From a virus, in the IMG/VR virus record IMGVR_UViG_3300027896_000056, positions 1 to 54,075 of that record: a stretch of 54,075 nt of DNA. One strand, written 5' to 3'. The translations under genes were made by a program, and so were the position numbers. Within the stretch, counting starts at the first letter, position 1. Each line of letters starts with the position of its first letter. Shown here piece after piece: positions 14,581-22,079 of this stretch. The notes beneath the pieces were generated by a model, which saw nothing but the letters and a program-made list of their open reading frames with translations, did not search any database and was not told the DNA's origin.

Positions 14581-14748
14581 ATGCATTACCTTCATCTATT
14601 TTTTGCCATTTTCTGCGGGTCGCTCTGCGTAGCGAATGTTGCGGCTATGGTATATTACTATCGCAAGTTTCCACTAGTACTCGTTACCAATGGGTTTGCT
14701 GCTGCACTTACCGCAGTTGCCACATTGATTAGCTGCGTACAACTTTAA
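14581..14748 (+). CDS. two-helix membrane protein (55 residues)
   Basis: The start is one base after the previous stop. Helices lie at about residues 4-24 and 31-53, joined by a basic turn (YYRKF). It is followed by AAAGGAAAG, the ribosome site of the next gene. The function is unknown. Confidence 0.6.
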   Translation: MHYLHLFFAIFCGSLCVANVAAMVYYYRKFPLVLVTNGFAAALTAVATLISCVQL

Positions 14749-14759
14749 AGGAAAGTAAT

Positions 14760-14978
14760 ATGGAACTTCTCAATGTATTTGTGTCTAGCAAACGTGCAGT
14801 ATTCATCAATGGCACTCGAATCACTAGTCGTGGAACAAAGTGGGGGAATCATTGGCATCTTGACGAATTTACTTGCACTGCTGATCAGGTTCGTCAACTA
14901 CTGCGTGAACGGGGACCTGCAAATGGTTATGCCGGAATCGAAATTGATGACGATTATGCCGCTGAATTCGGAATTTAA
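14760..14978 (+). CDS. small conserved phage protein (72 residues)
   Basis: It is preceded by AAAGGAAAG. A beta-rich N-terminal half (NVFVSSKRAVFINGTRI) is followed by an acidic C-terminus. No family is recognised. Confidence 0.55.
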   Translation: MELLNVFVSSKRAVFINGTRITSRGTKWGNHWHLDEFTCTADQVRQLLRERGPANGYAGIEIDDDYAAEFGI

Positions 14979-14989
14979 GGAGAGTTAAA

Positions 14990-15151
14990 ATGTTGGAACG
15001 TATTCTATTCGCACTAGTTATGGCTATTGGGTACGGTATCGGTTTTTATATGCCTGACTATGTTAAGGGAACACTTGACCGAGCCGACATCGCTGTCCCG
15101 ATGATGGCATTTGTTGCTTCATTCATCACTATGTATATTAGGGAGAAGTAA
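14990..15151 (+). CDS. two-helix membrane protein (53 residues)
   Basis: AAGGAG stands nine bases before ATG. Helices at about residues 3-21 and 35-49 are separated by a charged loop. The end of this gene contains the first copy of a 37-base direct repeat (see 15137). Confidence 0.6.
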   Translation: MLERILFALVMAIGYGIGFYMPDYVKGTLDRADIAVPMMAFVASFITMYIREK

Positions 15152-15173
15152 TATGGCAACACATAATGTAAGG
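15137..15173 (+). repeat. direct repeat, copy 1
   Basis: This segment matches 15366-15402 at about nine bases in ten. It carries the ribosome site GGGAGAAG and a start followed by ATHNV, so here it opens only a 14-codon dead-end frame. It looks like a degenerate copy of the beginning of the gene at 15382. Confidence 0.7.
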
Positions 15174-15180
15174 GTTGGTA

Positions 15181-15360
15181 ATGCATTCTTATATTAGTAT
15201 AGGAAACGATAATAAGCATTACTGGTGTATTAATTTTACAGACCAAGAGCTTAAGATTTGGTATAATAACAAAGAGTTTATGGAGCGGAAGACTAGAGTA
15301 TATCTTCCTAGCAAAGAAGAAATTATTGCCGCCTATCCGCACTTAGCAGAAGTATTATAA
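15181..15360 (+). CDS. 59-residue protein between direct repeats
   Basis: ATG follows AAGGG by seven bases. The protein is polar and aromatic, ending SKEEIIAAYPHLAEVL, and matches nothing I know. Lying exactly between two copies of a 37-base repeat, it may have been inserted in front of the 15382 gene by a duplication event. Confidence 0.5.
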   Translation: MHSYISIGNDNKHYWCINFTDQELKIWYNNKEFMERKTRVYLPSKEEIIAAYPHLAEVL

Positions 15361-15365
15361 TCTAG

Positions 15366-15402
15366 ATTAGGGAGAAGTAATGTGGCAACGCATAAAGTAA
15401 AG
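15366..15402 (+). repeat. direct repeat, copy 2
   Basis: This is the functional counterpart of 15137-15173: the ribosome site and first seven codons of the DUF3850-like gene. Confidence 0.7.
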
Positions 15403-15672
15403 AGTTGGACGGCATTCTTTCAGGCATTCAAGACTGGTGCCAAGAAGCATGATATGCGTGACTTGAAGGATCGTGACTATAAGGTTGGGGACATTCTCAT
15501 CCTGCAAGAATATGATCCGTTTAAGGGTGAGTATACTGGTGAAGAACTGACTCGCCAAATCACTTACATTACCTCGCGTGATACGCCCTGCGCGTTTTCG
15601 TCAGCAGCACTTGATCGTGACTACTGTATTCTTTCTCTCGGTGAAGTTGGGAGTCAAGATGATGTCTACTAA
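15382..15672 (+). CDS. DUF3850-like protein (PUA/ASCH fold)
   Basis: GTG is the start, with GGGAGAAG upstream. The 96-residue pattern HKVKSWTAFFQAF ... DRDYKVGDILILQEYDP ... RQITYI is that of DUF3850, a small ASCH/PUA-like family found in phages and thought to bind RNA. The RNA-binding role is known of the fold, not shown here. Confidence 0.7.
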   Translation: MATHKVKSWTAFFQAFKTGAKKHDMRDLKDRDYKVGDILILQEYDPFKGEYTGEELTRQITYITSRDTPCAFSSAALDRDYCILSLGEVGSQDDVY

Positions 15673-15958
15673 GTCTTATCTTTACCTTGTAGCAACTTTT
15701 TTAATTCTGATGGCTGCCGAAAACACTTGGTTTATGACTCGGATGCATCAAGAAGGTAGTTTTACCACTTATCTTCGCGGAGAGGTTGATCGCGTGGGTA
15801 GGCATAACATCAGTCATGCAGTAGATGCAGATTGCAAGTCTATGCTGGCATATCCTGACGCCGATGCAAGCTTTAACAATCTTGACAAGTCGTATCCTTG
15901 GGACTATGATTTCAAGAATATGGTTGTTTATCAAACCAAAACTGAGTGCGATGATTAA
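15659..15958 (+). CDS. signal-anchored small protein (about 99 residues)
   Basis: It overlaps the previous gene by 14 bases; ATG at 15659 or 15662 may be used. Residues about 6-24 form a membrane anchor. The rest is polar with two cysteines and probably lies in the periplasm. No family is recognised. Confidence 0.55.
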   Translation: MMSTKSYLYLVATFLILMAAENTWFMTRMHQEGSFTTYLRGEVDRVGRHNISHAVDADCKSMLAYPDADASFNNLDKSYPWDYDFKNMVVYQTKTECDD

Positions 15959-15959
15959 T

Positions 15960-16307
15960 ATGCCACATAAGTATCCATATGGGGCCATTGAGAGTGAAAA
16001 GCCGCTGATCTTTGGTTTGATGGGACAAACTTTGTATGCGGTTCATGGACTCGGCACAAAGAGTTACATCCATGAAATGCAGAATGTCCGTAATCTGCAT
16101 ACACTTTCTAATGGTTCTCGTGTTATTCGTTATGATTATAAATCAACGTACTATGGTACCATTATGGAGACTGAGTTGCATCTTACAGATTTCAACATCG
16201 GGGCACATTATAATGATCATTACATTTTTCATACCCTCGAAGATGCCGATGCATATCTGAGTTGGGCCAAGAAGTATACTCATGAGACTGGCGCGAGACT
16301 GGTCTAA
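15960..16307 (+). CDS. conserved phage protein (115 residues), start uncertain
   Basis: The ATG at 15960 lies one base after the previous stop; an in-frame ATG at 15951 is the alternative, and neither has a good ribosome site. The sequence is mixed alpha/beta and rich in His and Tyr. The function is unknown. Confidence 0.5.
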   Translation: MPHKYPYGAIESEKPLIFGLMGQTLYAVHGLGTKSYIHEMQNVRNLHTLSNGSRVIRYDYKSTYYGTIMETELHLTDFNIGAHYNDHYIFHTLEDADAYLSWAKKYTHETGARLV

Positions 16308-16352
16308 ATCCAACGTTCAAATATAATTTCAAGCTGTAACGAAAGTGTAATC

Positions 16353-16616
16353 ATGCCTAAGTATCTAGTTGAAACGGTAAGCATCTTTCGCATTCGGTAT
16401 GTCGTTGACACCGAAAATGCCGAGTATGCTCAAGACACTGTAGTAATGAATGAGGCGGAAGAGTTCAGTCAGAAGCACATTGACGAAAACATCATCGGGT
16501 GCCGTGAAGTTTCTGATGATGAGATTCCGAAGTTGTTTTTTGAGGATCATCCCTATCTGGAACAGCATGGTCCAGAAAAGGCATTTGAGTATGTCCACAA
16601 GGTAGAGGAAACATAA
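16353..16616 (+). CDS. DpnD/PcfM-like small protein (87 residues)
   Basis: The pattern MPKYLVETVS-x-F-x-x-R-Y-V-V-D-T-E followed by a helix and FFEDHPYLEQ is common in phages. The N-terminal strand-strand-helix resembles DpnD/PcfM-type domains. No function is established. Confidence 0.6.
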   Translation: MPKYLVETVSIFRIRYVVDTENAEYAQDTVVMNEAEEFSQKHIDENIIGCREVSDDEIPKLFFEDHPYLEQHGPEKAFEYVHKVEET

Positions 16617-16617
16617 T

Positions 16618-16794
16618 ATGTTTATGGTTTGTGCAGTTTTTCTGATAATTGGCGTCTTAATCGGACTTATGCTTGGTCCGTCTACTGAGCGCATTGAATC
16701 AGCCTTTAATGATGGTTTCATGCAAGGTCTGGAAGTCGGACAAGAAAATGCCCATCGTGGCAGAACTCATAGCAAGTGGAAAAAGGAAAAGTAA
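16618..16794 (+). CDS. single-span membrane protein (58 residues)
   Basis: It starts one base after the previous stop. A helix covers about residues 3-20, then a polar, finally lysine-rich cytoplasmic tail. The function is unknown. Confidence 0.6.
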   Translation: MFMVCAVFLIIGVLIGLMLGPSTERIESAFNDGFMQGLEVGQENAHRGRTHSKWKKEK

Positions 16795-16796
16795 TC

Positions 16797-16949
16797 ATGG
16801 AAAAGTTTGTTCATATTATGAAACTGGCAGAAGCAGACGCCCTTATCCTTTCCGTAGCTAATCAGGTTGGTGAGAACATTGCTGATTCTCTTAAGAGCAT
16901 ATCCAACCAACTAGCAGACATCGCTGATCAACTTGAAGGAGAAGACTAA
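16797..16949 (+). CDS. small amphipathic helical protein (50 residues)
   Basis: The whole protein is predicted helix with heptad-like hydrophobics (SLKSISNQLADIADQLEG). It is coupled to the next gene by a TAATG overlap. The function is unknown. Confidence 0.55.
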   Translation: MEKFVHIMKLAEADALILSVANQVGENIADSLKSISNQLADIADQLEGED

Positions 16950-17365
16950 TGGGTACTCGCAGTCTTACATATCTCTATCTTGAAAATGCCGAAAAGCCAT
17001 TCACCTGCATCTATCGCCAGTTCGATGGTTATCCTACTGGGCACGGTCTTGAAATCGCAGAGTTTATGAACTCCAAGACTATGGTCAATGGATATAATGA
17101 TGCAGCAAGTCAGATTAATGGCATGGGCTGTCTTGCTTCACAGCTTATCGTGTTGCTTAAGGAGGGCAAGTGCGAAGCTGGTGGAATCTATATTTACCAC
17201 CCGGACGAGACTGACTGTTGGCAAGAATATGAGTATCATATTTGGCCCGACAAAGTGCATATTATCGGTTATCGTGAAGCTCCTATCTTTGAGGGAGACT
17301 GGAAGCAGTTTCTTGAATATTGTAAAAATCCTTATTACCCAAATGAAGATGAAGGAGAAGACTAA
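16949..17365 (+). CDS. conserved phage protein, MGTRSLTY family (138 residues)
   Basis: The N-terminus GTRSLTYLY and the segment IYRQFDGYPTGHG are a familiar signature of a widespread phage protein of unknown function. GGAGAAG lies upstream and TAATG overlaps occur at both ends, so it is translated with its neighbours. Confidence 0.7.
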   Translation: MGTRSLTYLYLENAEKPFTCIYRQFDGYPTGHGLEIAEFMNSKTMVNGYNDAASQINGMGCLASQLIVLLKEGKCEAGGIYIYHPDETDCWQEYEYHIWPDKVHIIGYREAPIFEGDWKQFLEYCKNPYYPNEDEGED

Positions 17366-17814
17366 TGGGACTTGATATGAATCTTTATGCCGAACGCTAT
17401 TTTTGGGGTTTCGGTAACACAGAAGACGCTGCATTGGCATCTGACATCGCACAGTTGATTGGCATTGATCATGCTGGGATGCCAGTGAAGACCATTCGAC
17501 TCGAAGCCGGATATTGGCGTAAGGCAAACCACATTCACAAGTGGTTTGTTGACAATGTTCAGGATGGCGAAGATAATTGTCAGGCCGCAGACGTTGGGCG
17601 TGACCATCTGCGTGAATTGAGAGACCTGTGTCAGCAGGTTCTAGATGATAACTCGAAGGCATCTACATTGCTTCCTACTACTGAAGGATTTTTCTTTGGT
17701 GGGAAGGATTATGATCAGTGGTATTTTTCTGATCTAGTCGATACTATCAAGATCATTGACCAAGCACTTGCTCTTCCTGAAGGTTGGGATTTTTCTTACC
17801 GATCATCCTGGTAA
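17365..17814 (+). CDS. conserved phage protein, MGLDM/YWRKAN family (149 residues)
   Basis: GLDMNLYAERY at the start and YWRKANHIHKWFVDNVQ in the middle are characteristic of a widely distributed phage family, sometimes mis-annotated as phosphoglycerate kinase. Conserved His and Trp residues suggest a compact alpha/beta fold. The role is unknown. Confidence 0.7.
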   Translation: MGLDMNLYAERYFWGFGNTEDAALASDIAQLIGIDHAGMPVKTIRLEAGYWRKANHIHKWFVDNVQDGEDNCQAADVGRDHLRELRDLCQQVLDDNSKASTLLPTTEGFFFGGKDYDQWYFSDLVDTIKIIDQALALPEGWDFSYRSSW

Positions 17815-17841
17815 AAAAAATCCGATTGGTGTATTTTTTGG

Positions 17842-17888
17842 TTGACACTGGTCTCAGTTGAGCGTAGTGATACTGCATCAACTGAGAC
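17842..17888 (+). promoter_or_regulatory. early promoter TTGACA-17-TAGTGA inside an 11-bp inverted repeat
   Basis: GTCTCAGTTGA (17851-17861) and TCAACTGAGAC (17878-17888) are perfectly complementary and enclose the -10 box. The Shine-Dalgarno CAGGAG begins two bases after the right arm. It may be an operator or a hairpin formed only in read-through RNA. Confidence 0.7.
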
Positions 17889-17902
17889 ACAGGAGACTTC
17901 AA

Positions 17903-18163
17903 ATGACTTACATCGTTTACAACATTGCAACGACTCGCATTGAAGATACCTACAACAATGAAACCACTGCGAAGCGGATTCGCACTCGCCTGAACAATAA
18001 GGCTGGAGAAGTTAAGTTCGCCGTCGCGCATAGCGAGGTTTATCATAGCCAGATTGAAAAGATGGTTGAGCGCACGAACATCATGACTGGCAAGACTTTC
18101 ATGGAAAGCGTCAACACTCCCTCCTACTGCTCGCCTTCGAGCGAATCGTATTGGAGCATGTGA
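17903..18163 (+). CDS. conserved phage protein (86 residues)
   Basis: A basic protein starting TYIVYNIATTRIEDTYN and ending SPSSESYWSM. A central segment is Lys/Arg rich (AKRIRTRLNNKAGEVK). A good GGAG site supports the start. The family is recurrent in phages but has no known function. Confidence 0.6.
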   Translation: MTYIVYNIATTRIEDTYNNETTAKRIRTRLNNKAGEVKFAVAHSEVYHSQIEKMVERTNIMTGKTFMESVNTPSYCSPSSESYWSM

Positions 18164-18164
18164 C

Positions 18165-18413
18165 ATGAAAACGATTCAATACTGGCAGGTCTCTACTGAA
18201 TATGATCGCAGTTCCACTCTTGTGGGTAACTTTGACTCGGAGACTGTAGCCCTTGAAGTCAAAGGCAAGGATATGTATCGCAGCGTTTACAAACAGACGC
18301 TGACCATTTTCGACAGTGTGGAAGACTTCGAAAACAACACTAGGGAAAAGATTCGTGAGCGGGCATTGGCTAAGCTCACGGTCGAAGAACGCAACGCTTT
18401 GGGATTTAAGTAA
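18165..18413 (+). CDS. conserved phage protein with LTxEExxALG tail (82 residues)
   Basis: A beta-rich N-terminal half is followed by a helix and the end AKLTVEERNALGFK. The same short C-terminal motif closes the otherwise unrelated proteins at 45026 and 45500. It may be a docking peptide; this is inference. Confidence 0.6.
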   Translation: MKTIQYWQVSTEYDRSSTLVGNFDSETVALEVKGKDMYRSVYKQTLTIFDSVEDFENNTREKIRERALAKLTVEERNALGFK

Positions 18414-18629
18414 ATGGCTGGCATTCTTTTTGAAACTGTCAACAAAAAGCGAATGATCGTGTTGGGTCTTTCGAAGGACTGGCACACACTTACGCCTTGG
18501 ATGCACAAGGGTGAGATTATGCCGTATTTCGGAGTTCGCAAGAACATCAGTGACAGCGGTGATGTAGCATTTACTTACATGTATTTTGGACCGTTCTCTC
18601 TCGTAATCGGCAAATGGATTGGAAACTAA
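18414..18629 (+). CDS. small protein (71 residues)
   Basis: The ATG follows the previous stop directly. Beta-rich, with GILFETVNKKRMIVLGL and a hydrophobic end. No family is recognised. Confidence 0.55.
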   Translation: MAGILFETVNKKRMIVLGLSKDWHTLTPWMHKGEIMPYFGVRKNISDSGDVAFTYMYFGPFSLVIGKWIGN

Positions 18630-18630
18630 C

Positions 18631-18900
18631 ATGTCAGAAGAACTTGATTTGAAGTGGGGAACGCTTAAGGGCTGGAAGCTCAACGAAGGCAGTCCCGCGC
18701 ATGTTCTTATGGAACAGTATCTTAATGAAGGGTCATCTATGTCTGCGATGCTTCAACGTGATACTGAAAACCAAAAGCGTCTGATTCTTGAAATCATTGA
18801 TGCCGTTGACACTGACCAAATCTATCTTGATTGGGACGGAAAGTATGTCAGCAAGGACGAAGCCAAAGAATACGTCTTGAACTACGATAAGGACCGCTAA
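18631..18900 (+). CDS. conserved phage protein (89 residues)
   Basis: It starts ATGTCAGAAG one base after the previous stop. The pattern LKWGTLKGWKL ... LMEQYLNEGSSMSAMLQRD is known from T4-like phages without a function. The protein is acidic and helical. Confidence 0.6.
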   Translation: MSEELDLKWGTLKGWKLNEGSPAHVLMEQYLNEGSSMSAMLQRDTENQKRLILEIIDAVDTDQIYLDWDGKYVSKDEAKEYVLNYDKDR

Positions 18901-18901
18901 A

Positions 18902-19024
18902 ATGTATAGCGACGAACAGTGGCCGCCGATCGAGGGTAACCCCAATGATTACGGAATGACCCCTGTTTTTCTTTTTTGCTTGACAGCTATTGTAATTGGT
19001 GTTATGATTGCTAGGTTCTTTTGA
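18902..19024 (+). CDS. 40-residue tail-anchored membrane protein
   Basis: A polar, proline-rich N-terminus (EQWPPIEGNPNDYG) precedes one membrane helix (about residues 20-40). The helix-coding DNA contains the early promoter of the next gene. Confidence 0.55.
   Translation: MYSDEQWPPIEGNPNDYGMTPVFLFCLTAIVIGVMIARFF
18980..19008 (+). promoter_or_regulatory. early promoter TTGACA-17-TATGAT
   Basis: A good sigma70 match embedded in the 3' end of the preceding gene, reading into the gene at 19039. Confidence 0.65.
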
Positions 19025-19038
19025 GAAGGAGTAGTAAG

Positions 19039-19215
19039 ATGGATATCGACCGCGCAACTCGCATCGTCAACAAGATGGTGAAGGAACGCTATTCCACGGT
19101 TGACAAGGTTCTCGCAGAATTTCTCAAGTACAATAAGAATGGTGAATGCCAGCATTTCTGGCCCGATGAAAACACTGCTTGCAAGATGCTGATTGCGCGT
19201 AGGGTATCAAAGTGA
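19039..19215 (+). CDS. small helical protein (58 residues)
   Basis: GAAGGAG lies upstream. The protein starts with basic helices (RATRIVNKMVKERY) and has two cysteines and a His near the C-terminal half. The stop forms a GTGA overlap with the next start. The function is unknown. Confidence 0.55.
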   Translation: MDIDRATRIVNKMVKERYSTVDKVLAEFLKYNKNGECQHFWPDENTACKMLIARRVSK

Positions 19216-19388
19216 TCATTAAAATCAAAGGTATTACTAATCACGGTAAGAATCGCATTCGTGAACATGGCGAAGAGTGGCGAGTGATTGAACCTATGGT
19301 CACTCCTAAGCCTGCACAGCTTTTCATTGAAAGCGTTAAGACCGGTGATCGCCGGTGGCTAAATCACAACTTTGAGATTGTGCAATGA
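19212..19388 (+). CDS. conserved phage protein, GKNRIREHG family (58 residues)
   Basis: GTG is the start, overlapping the previous stop. The motif GKNRIREHGEEWRV is common in small phage proteins. The sequence alternates like an SH3-type beta barrel (VIIKIKGI, FIESVKTGDRRWL). The function is unknown. Confidence 0.65.
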   Translation: MIIKIKGITNHGKNRIREHGEEWRVIEPMVTPKPAQLFIESVKTGDRRWLNHNFEIVQ

Positions 19389-19447
19389 TGCACTATACCA
19401 TTCCCGGCGGGGCTACGCGAAACTATAGTAACACAAAGGAAAGTGAA

Positions 19448-19666
19448 ATGAATACTATTTCTAATATTGTTGGCGTTGCAGTTATTGCGATCATCGCCAT
19501 TTTTGTTCTCGGACTTCTGTTCGCTCTGCCCGTGATGTGGCTGTGGAACGGCTGTCTCGTGGACGCAGTTTCGGGTCTGCATCAGATTGGATGGTTGCAG
19601 GCTTGGGGTATCAACATTCTGTGTGGTATCTTGTTCAAGTCATCCAACACTAACAAGGGTAACTAA
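19448..19666 (+). CDS. membrane protein (72 residues)
   Basis: AAGGAAAG precedes ATG. One strong helix covers about residues 6-32, with a second weak hydrophobic region near the C-terminus. An upstream in-frame ATG at 19385 would add 21 polar residues but has no ribosome site. Confidence 0.6.
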   Translation: MNTISNIVGVAVIAIIAIFVLGLLFALPVMWLWNGCLVDAVSGLHQIGWLQAWGINILCGILFKSSNTNKGN

Positions 19667-19668
19667 TA

Positions 19669-19986
19669 ATGTTTAAGGTAATTACGCTAAGCGTTCTCGG
19701 GTTTCTTGCTCTTCTGGCAGTGGGCTTTGGATTGGACTATCTCGGCTATGCTGAGTATGGGTTCTTTGCTCCAAAGTATCGCGCTGTTGACAGCAAGGTA
19801 TTCCACGAGTCGGAACAGTACAATGAAGGCATGGTCCGCGATCTTACTGAACTCCAGCGTCAGTATGTGACTTCTGATGAAGCGGGTAAGGAAGCTTTGA
19901 AGCCGCTTATTCGTCATCGTTTCGAAGTCTATCCGGAAGACAAGATGCCGGCTGATCTTCGCAACTTCTACGACTCCATCAAGTAA
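19669..19986 (+). CDS. membrane-anchored conserved phage protein (105 residues)
   Basis: An N-terminal helix (residues about 3-22) is followed by a charged region (YRAVDSKVFHESEQYNEG, LRNFYDSI). I recognise this as a protein shared by several phage groups. The polar part probably lies outside the inner membrane. The role is unknown. Confidence 0.65.
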   Translation: MFKVITLSVLGFLALLAVGFGLDYLGYAEYGFFAPKYRAVDSKVFHESEQYNEGMVRDLTELQRQYVTSDEAGKEALKPLIRHRFEVYPEDKMPADLRNFYDSIK

Positions 19987-19997
19987 GGAAAAGTAGC

Positions 19998-20495
19998 ATG
20001 AACAAGGTTCTTGTTATCGCTGCTCTGGCAACATCGGTTGCACTGAGCGCATGTGCTCCTACTGAACGTCAACCTACTGCCGATGAGATTCAGAACCGGA
20101 AGCAGGAGGAAATGTCGAAGCAGGGCGTCGAATCTGTCGGTCTTCCTGCTATCAAGAACTTCCAAGAGAAGCGATTGATGAAGGACATTCTTGAAATGCG
20201 TGACGATCCCAAGTTGGCTACGTACACGTATACACAGGACATGAACGGGCATGTCCACAAGATTTGTAACTCTATCGGTTACGGTCTGCCGTACGCGACT
20301 CAGTACACTTCTCCACAGAAGGAATCGGATCACAGCTATCAACTGGCTTTGCCTCAGGCTGATCCGAATGGTCTCTATAGTCCAGTAAGTGCAGATGGCA
20401 CTTGGGTACTCTGCAAGGTTCCTGGCACGGACAAGTTGGAACCCCAGTACATTGAACCTCATATTCTTGTCACTACTTTTCCTCTCTCTAATTAA
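19998..20495 (+). CDS. lipoprotein, tandem paralogue 1 (165 residues)
   Basis: The N-terminal signal ends in the lipobox LSAC, so Cys19 would be lipidated and the protein anchored to a membrane. The mature part shares with the next gene the segments KQGVESVGLPAI, FQEKRLMKDILE, SIGYGLPYATQYT and DGTWVLCKVPG. The AT-loaded GGAA site fits the start. A role in envelope modification or superinfection exclusion is possible but only inference. Confidence 0.75.
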   Translation: MNKVLVIAALATSVALSACAPTERQPTADEIQNRKQEEMSKQGVESVGLPAIKNFQEKRLMKDILEMRDDPKLATYTYTQDMNGHVHKICNSIGYGLPYATQYTSPQKESDHSYQLALPQADPNGLYSPVSADGTWVLCKVPGTDKLEPQYIEPHILVTTFPLSN

Positions 20496-20506
20496 GGAAT
20501 AATACC

Positions 20507-21007
20507 ATGAATAAAATTACTATTTTTACTGCTCTTGCTGCTACCTTTGCTCTTGCTGGGTGCGAAGCTCCTGTTCCGACTTCGGATCAGATTCAGAATG
20601 CCAAGCAGGAAGAACTGAGCAAGCAGGGTGTCGAGTCTGTTGGGCTTCCGGCTATTCATAACTTTCAGGAAAAGCGCCTGATGAAGGACATTCTTGAACT
20701 TCGTGATCAGCCGAATCTCGTGACCTACTCATACATTCTTGACCTCAACGGGCATACGCACAAGGTCTGTGACTCAATCGGGTACGGTCTTCCGTATGCT
20801 ACGCAGTATACCAATCCTCAGCGAGTTGCTCATTTGTACCAGCATGACGGTATCGCGGCTATTCCTCAGGCTGACCCGAACGGCTTGTTCAGTCCTACTG
20901 CTGCTGATGGCACTTGGGTACTCTGCAAGGTTCCTGGCAAGGATGATGTGAAGCCTCTTTACGTTGAACCTCACGTAATTGTTTCGCCCTTCCCGCTTTC
21001 GATGTAA
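20507..21007 (+). CDS. lipoprotein, tandem paralogue 2 (166 residues)
   Basis: This is a tandem duplicate of the preceding gene, similar along most of its length, with lipobox LAGC (Cys19). An insert (HLYQHDGIAAIP) replaces a shorter loop of copy 1. Both copies keep two further cysteines, in the SIGYG region and in WVLCKV. The third codon positions have diverged, so the duplication is not recent. Confidence 0.75.
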   Translation: MNKITIFTALAATFALAGCEAPVPTSDQIQNAKQEELSKQGVESVGLPAIHNFQEKRLMKDILELRDQPNLVTYSYILDLNGHTHKVCDSIGYGLPYATQYTNPQRVAHLYQHDGIAAIPQADPNGLFSPTAADGTWVLCKVPGKDDVKPLYVEPHVIVSPFPLSM

Positions 21008-21043
21008 ATAAGATAGTTGGGGTGTGTTTATCACACCCCAACT
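21003..21043 (+). promoter_or_regulatory. late-type box TGTAAATA and 12-bp hairpin before the glycosyltransferase
   Basis: TGTAAATA (21003-21010) overlaps the lipoprotein stop. AGTTGGGGTGTG (21015-21026) pairs perfectly with CACACCCCAACT (21032-21043) over a five-base loop. It could be a terminator for the lipoproteins, but only a short T-run follows. The box-then-hairpin layout matches hsp20 and clpS. Confidence 0.55.
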
Positions 21044-21059
21044 TTAGTAAGGAATAAAA

Positions 21060-21854
21060 ATGAGATTTAGTGTTATTCTACCTACACGAGGTAGAAAAGA
21101 ACCCCTTTTGAAGTCTATTCAAAGTCTACTTGATCAAGCTGATGAGCCTGATCAGGTTGAAATTTTATTGGGAATGGACAATGACGATTTGGATACTGTA
21201 GAGTATGTAAAGTCTGTCATCCTTCCTATGTACCCTAACGTAAAGCTTTATATGTACCCTCCATATGGGTATGGTAAGCTCAACGTATACGCAAATTCTC
21301 TTGCTGCCCTGAGTACAGGTCATTGGTTGATGCTGTGGAACGATGATGCGTTAATTCAGAACAAGAGTTGGGATACCATCATTGATGGATACGATAGTCA
21401 TCCCATGCCCCTGCTACGAATGCCAGTCATGTACATGAGCCACCCATTCGCACTTTTCCCTATCGTAAAGCGCAAGTGGTTTGAAATTGTAGGAACTCTA
21501 AGTTCATACGTACACATTGATCGTTTCATCTACAACGTCAACAGCAACATTGATTGGAATCGAAAGCATCTTTGGGTGGTAGACGTTCCCGTAACCGTGT
21601 TGCATGATCGTTATGACCTTACTGGAAATAACAATGATGATACCTTCCAGAAGGCAATTCAGAACTATCAAGAAGGTGAGCCGGAAAATCCATTGTCAGA
21701 TGACTATCCGCCTGCTTTCACTTCTGTTTTGACTGCGACCAACAAGCTCATTCACTATATCAACTCCGAGTTGGGCGGTAATATGCGACTGCTGGATATT
21801 CAAAGTTTGCCCCCAGTAGAAAAGGTTGTCACTCAAAGTCACGGAGCGCATTAA
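21060..21854 (+). CDS. GT2-like glycosyltransferase
   Basis: The 264-residue protein opens FSVILPTRGRKEPLLKSI, the nucleotide-binding start of GT-A family 2 enzymes, then GMDNDD and LMLWNDDA, the probable metal-binding acidic site. No membrane segment is present, so it is cytoplasmic. It may modify phage DNA, virion proteins or host surface sugar; the substrate cannot be told. AAGGAAT precedes the start. Confidence 0.8.
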   Translation: MRFSVILPTRGRKEPLLKSIQSLLDQADEPDQVEILLGMDNDDLDTVEYVKSVILPMYPNVKLYMYPPYGYGKLNVYANSLAALSTGHWLMLWNDDALIQNKSWDTIIDGYDSHPMPLLRMPVMYMSHPFALFPIVKRKWFEIVGTLSSYVHIDRFIYNVNSNIDWNRKHLWVVDVPVTVLHDRYDLTGNNNDDTFQKAIQNYQEGEPENPLSDDYPPAFTSVLTATNKLIHYINSELGGNMRLLDIQSLPPVEKVVTQSHGAH

Positions 21855-22024
21855 TGCGCTACGAGTTGCGTCAATGGTCTGACTCTGAACATACTAGCTA
21901 CAGCGTTGTAGCTAGGTCAGATACCAAAGAATCCTTGCAATCCATAATCAATCGTCCGTCTACTCCGAACGAGAAGTATTATCGATTCTTTATTGTGGAT
22001 ACCGAGTCCGAAGAAAAACATTGA
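21854..22024 (+). CDS. small protein (56 residues)
   Basis: The start is in a TAATG overlap with the glycosyltransferase. The sequence RYELRQWSDSEHTSYSVV is beta-like, and the C-terminus is acidic. Its stop lies inside the -35 box of the next promoter. The function is unknown. Confidence 0.5.
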   Translation: MRYELRQWSDSEHTSYSVVARSDTKESLQSIINRPSTPNEKYYRFFIVDTESEEKH

Positions 22025-22049
22025 CTTTTCCATCCTTTTAATGCATAGT
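22021..22049 (+). promoter_or_regulatory. probable early promoter TTGACT-17-CATAGT
   Basis: The -35 and spacing fit the early class and the -10 is weak. It reads towards the gene at 22080, which has GGAGATG upstream. Confidence 0.45.
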
Positions 22050-22079
22050 GAATCATCAGTTATCTTATGGAGATGCGAA

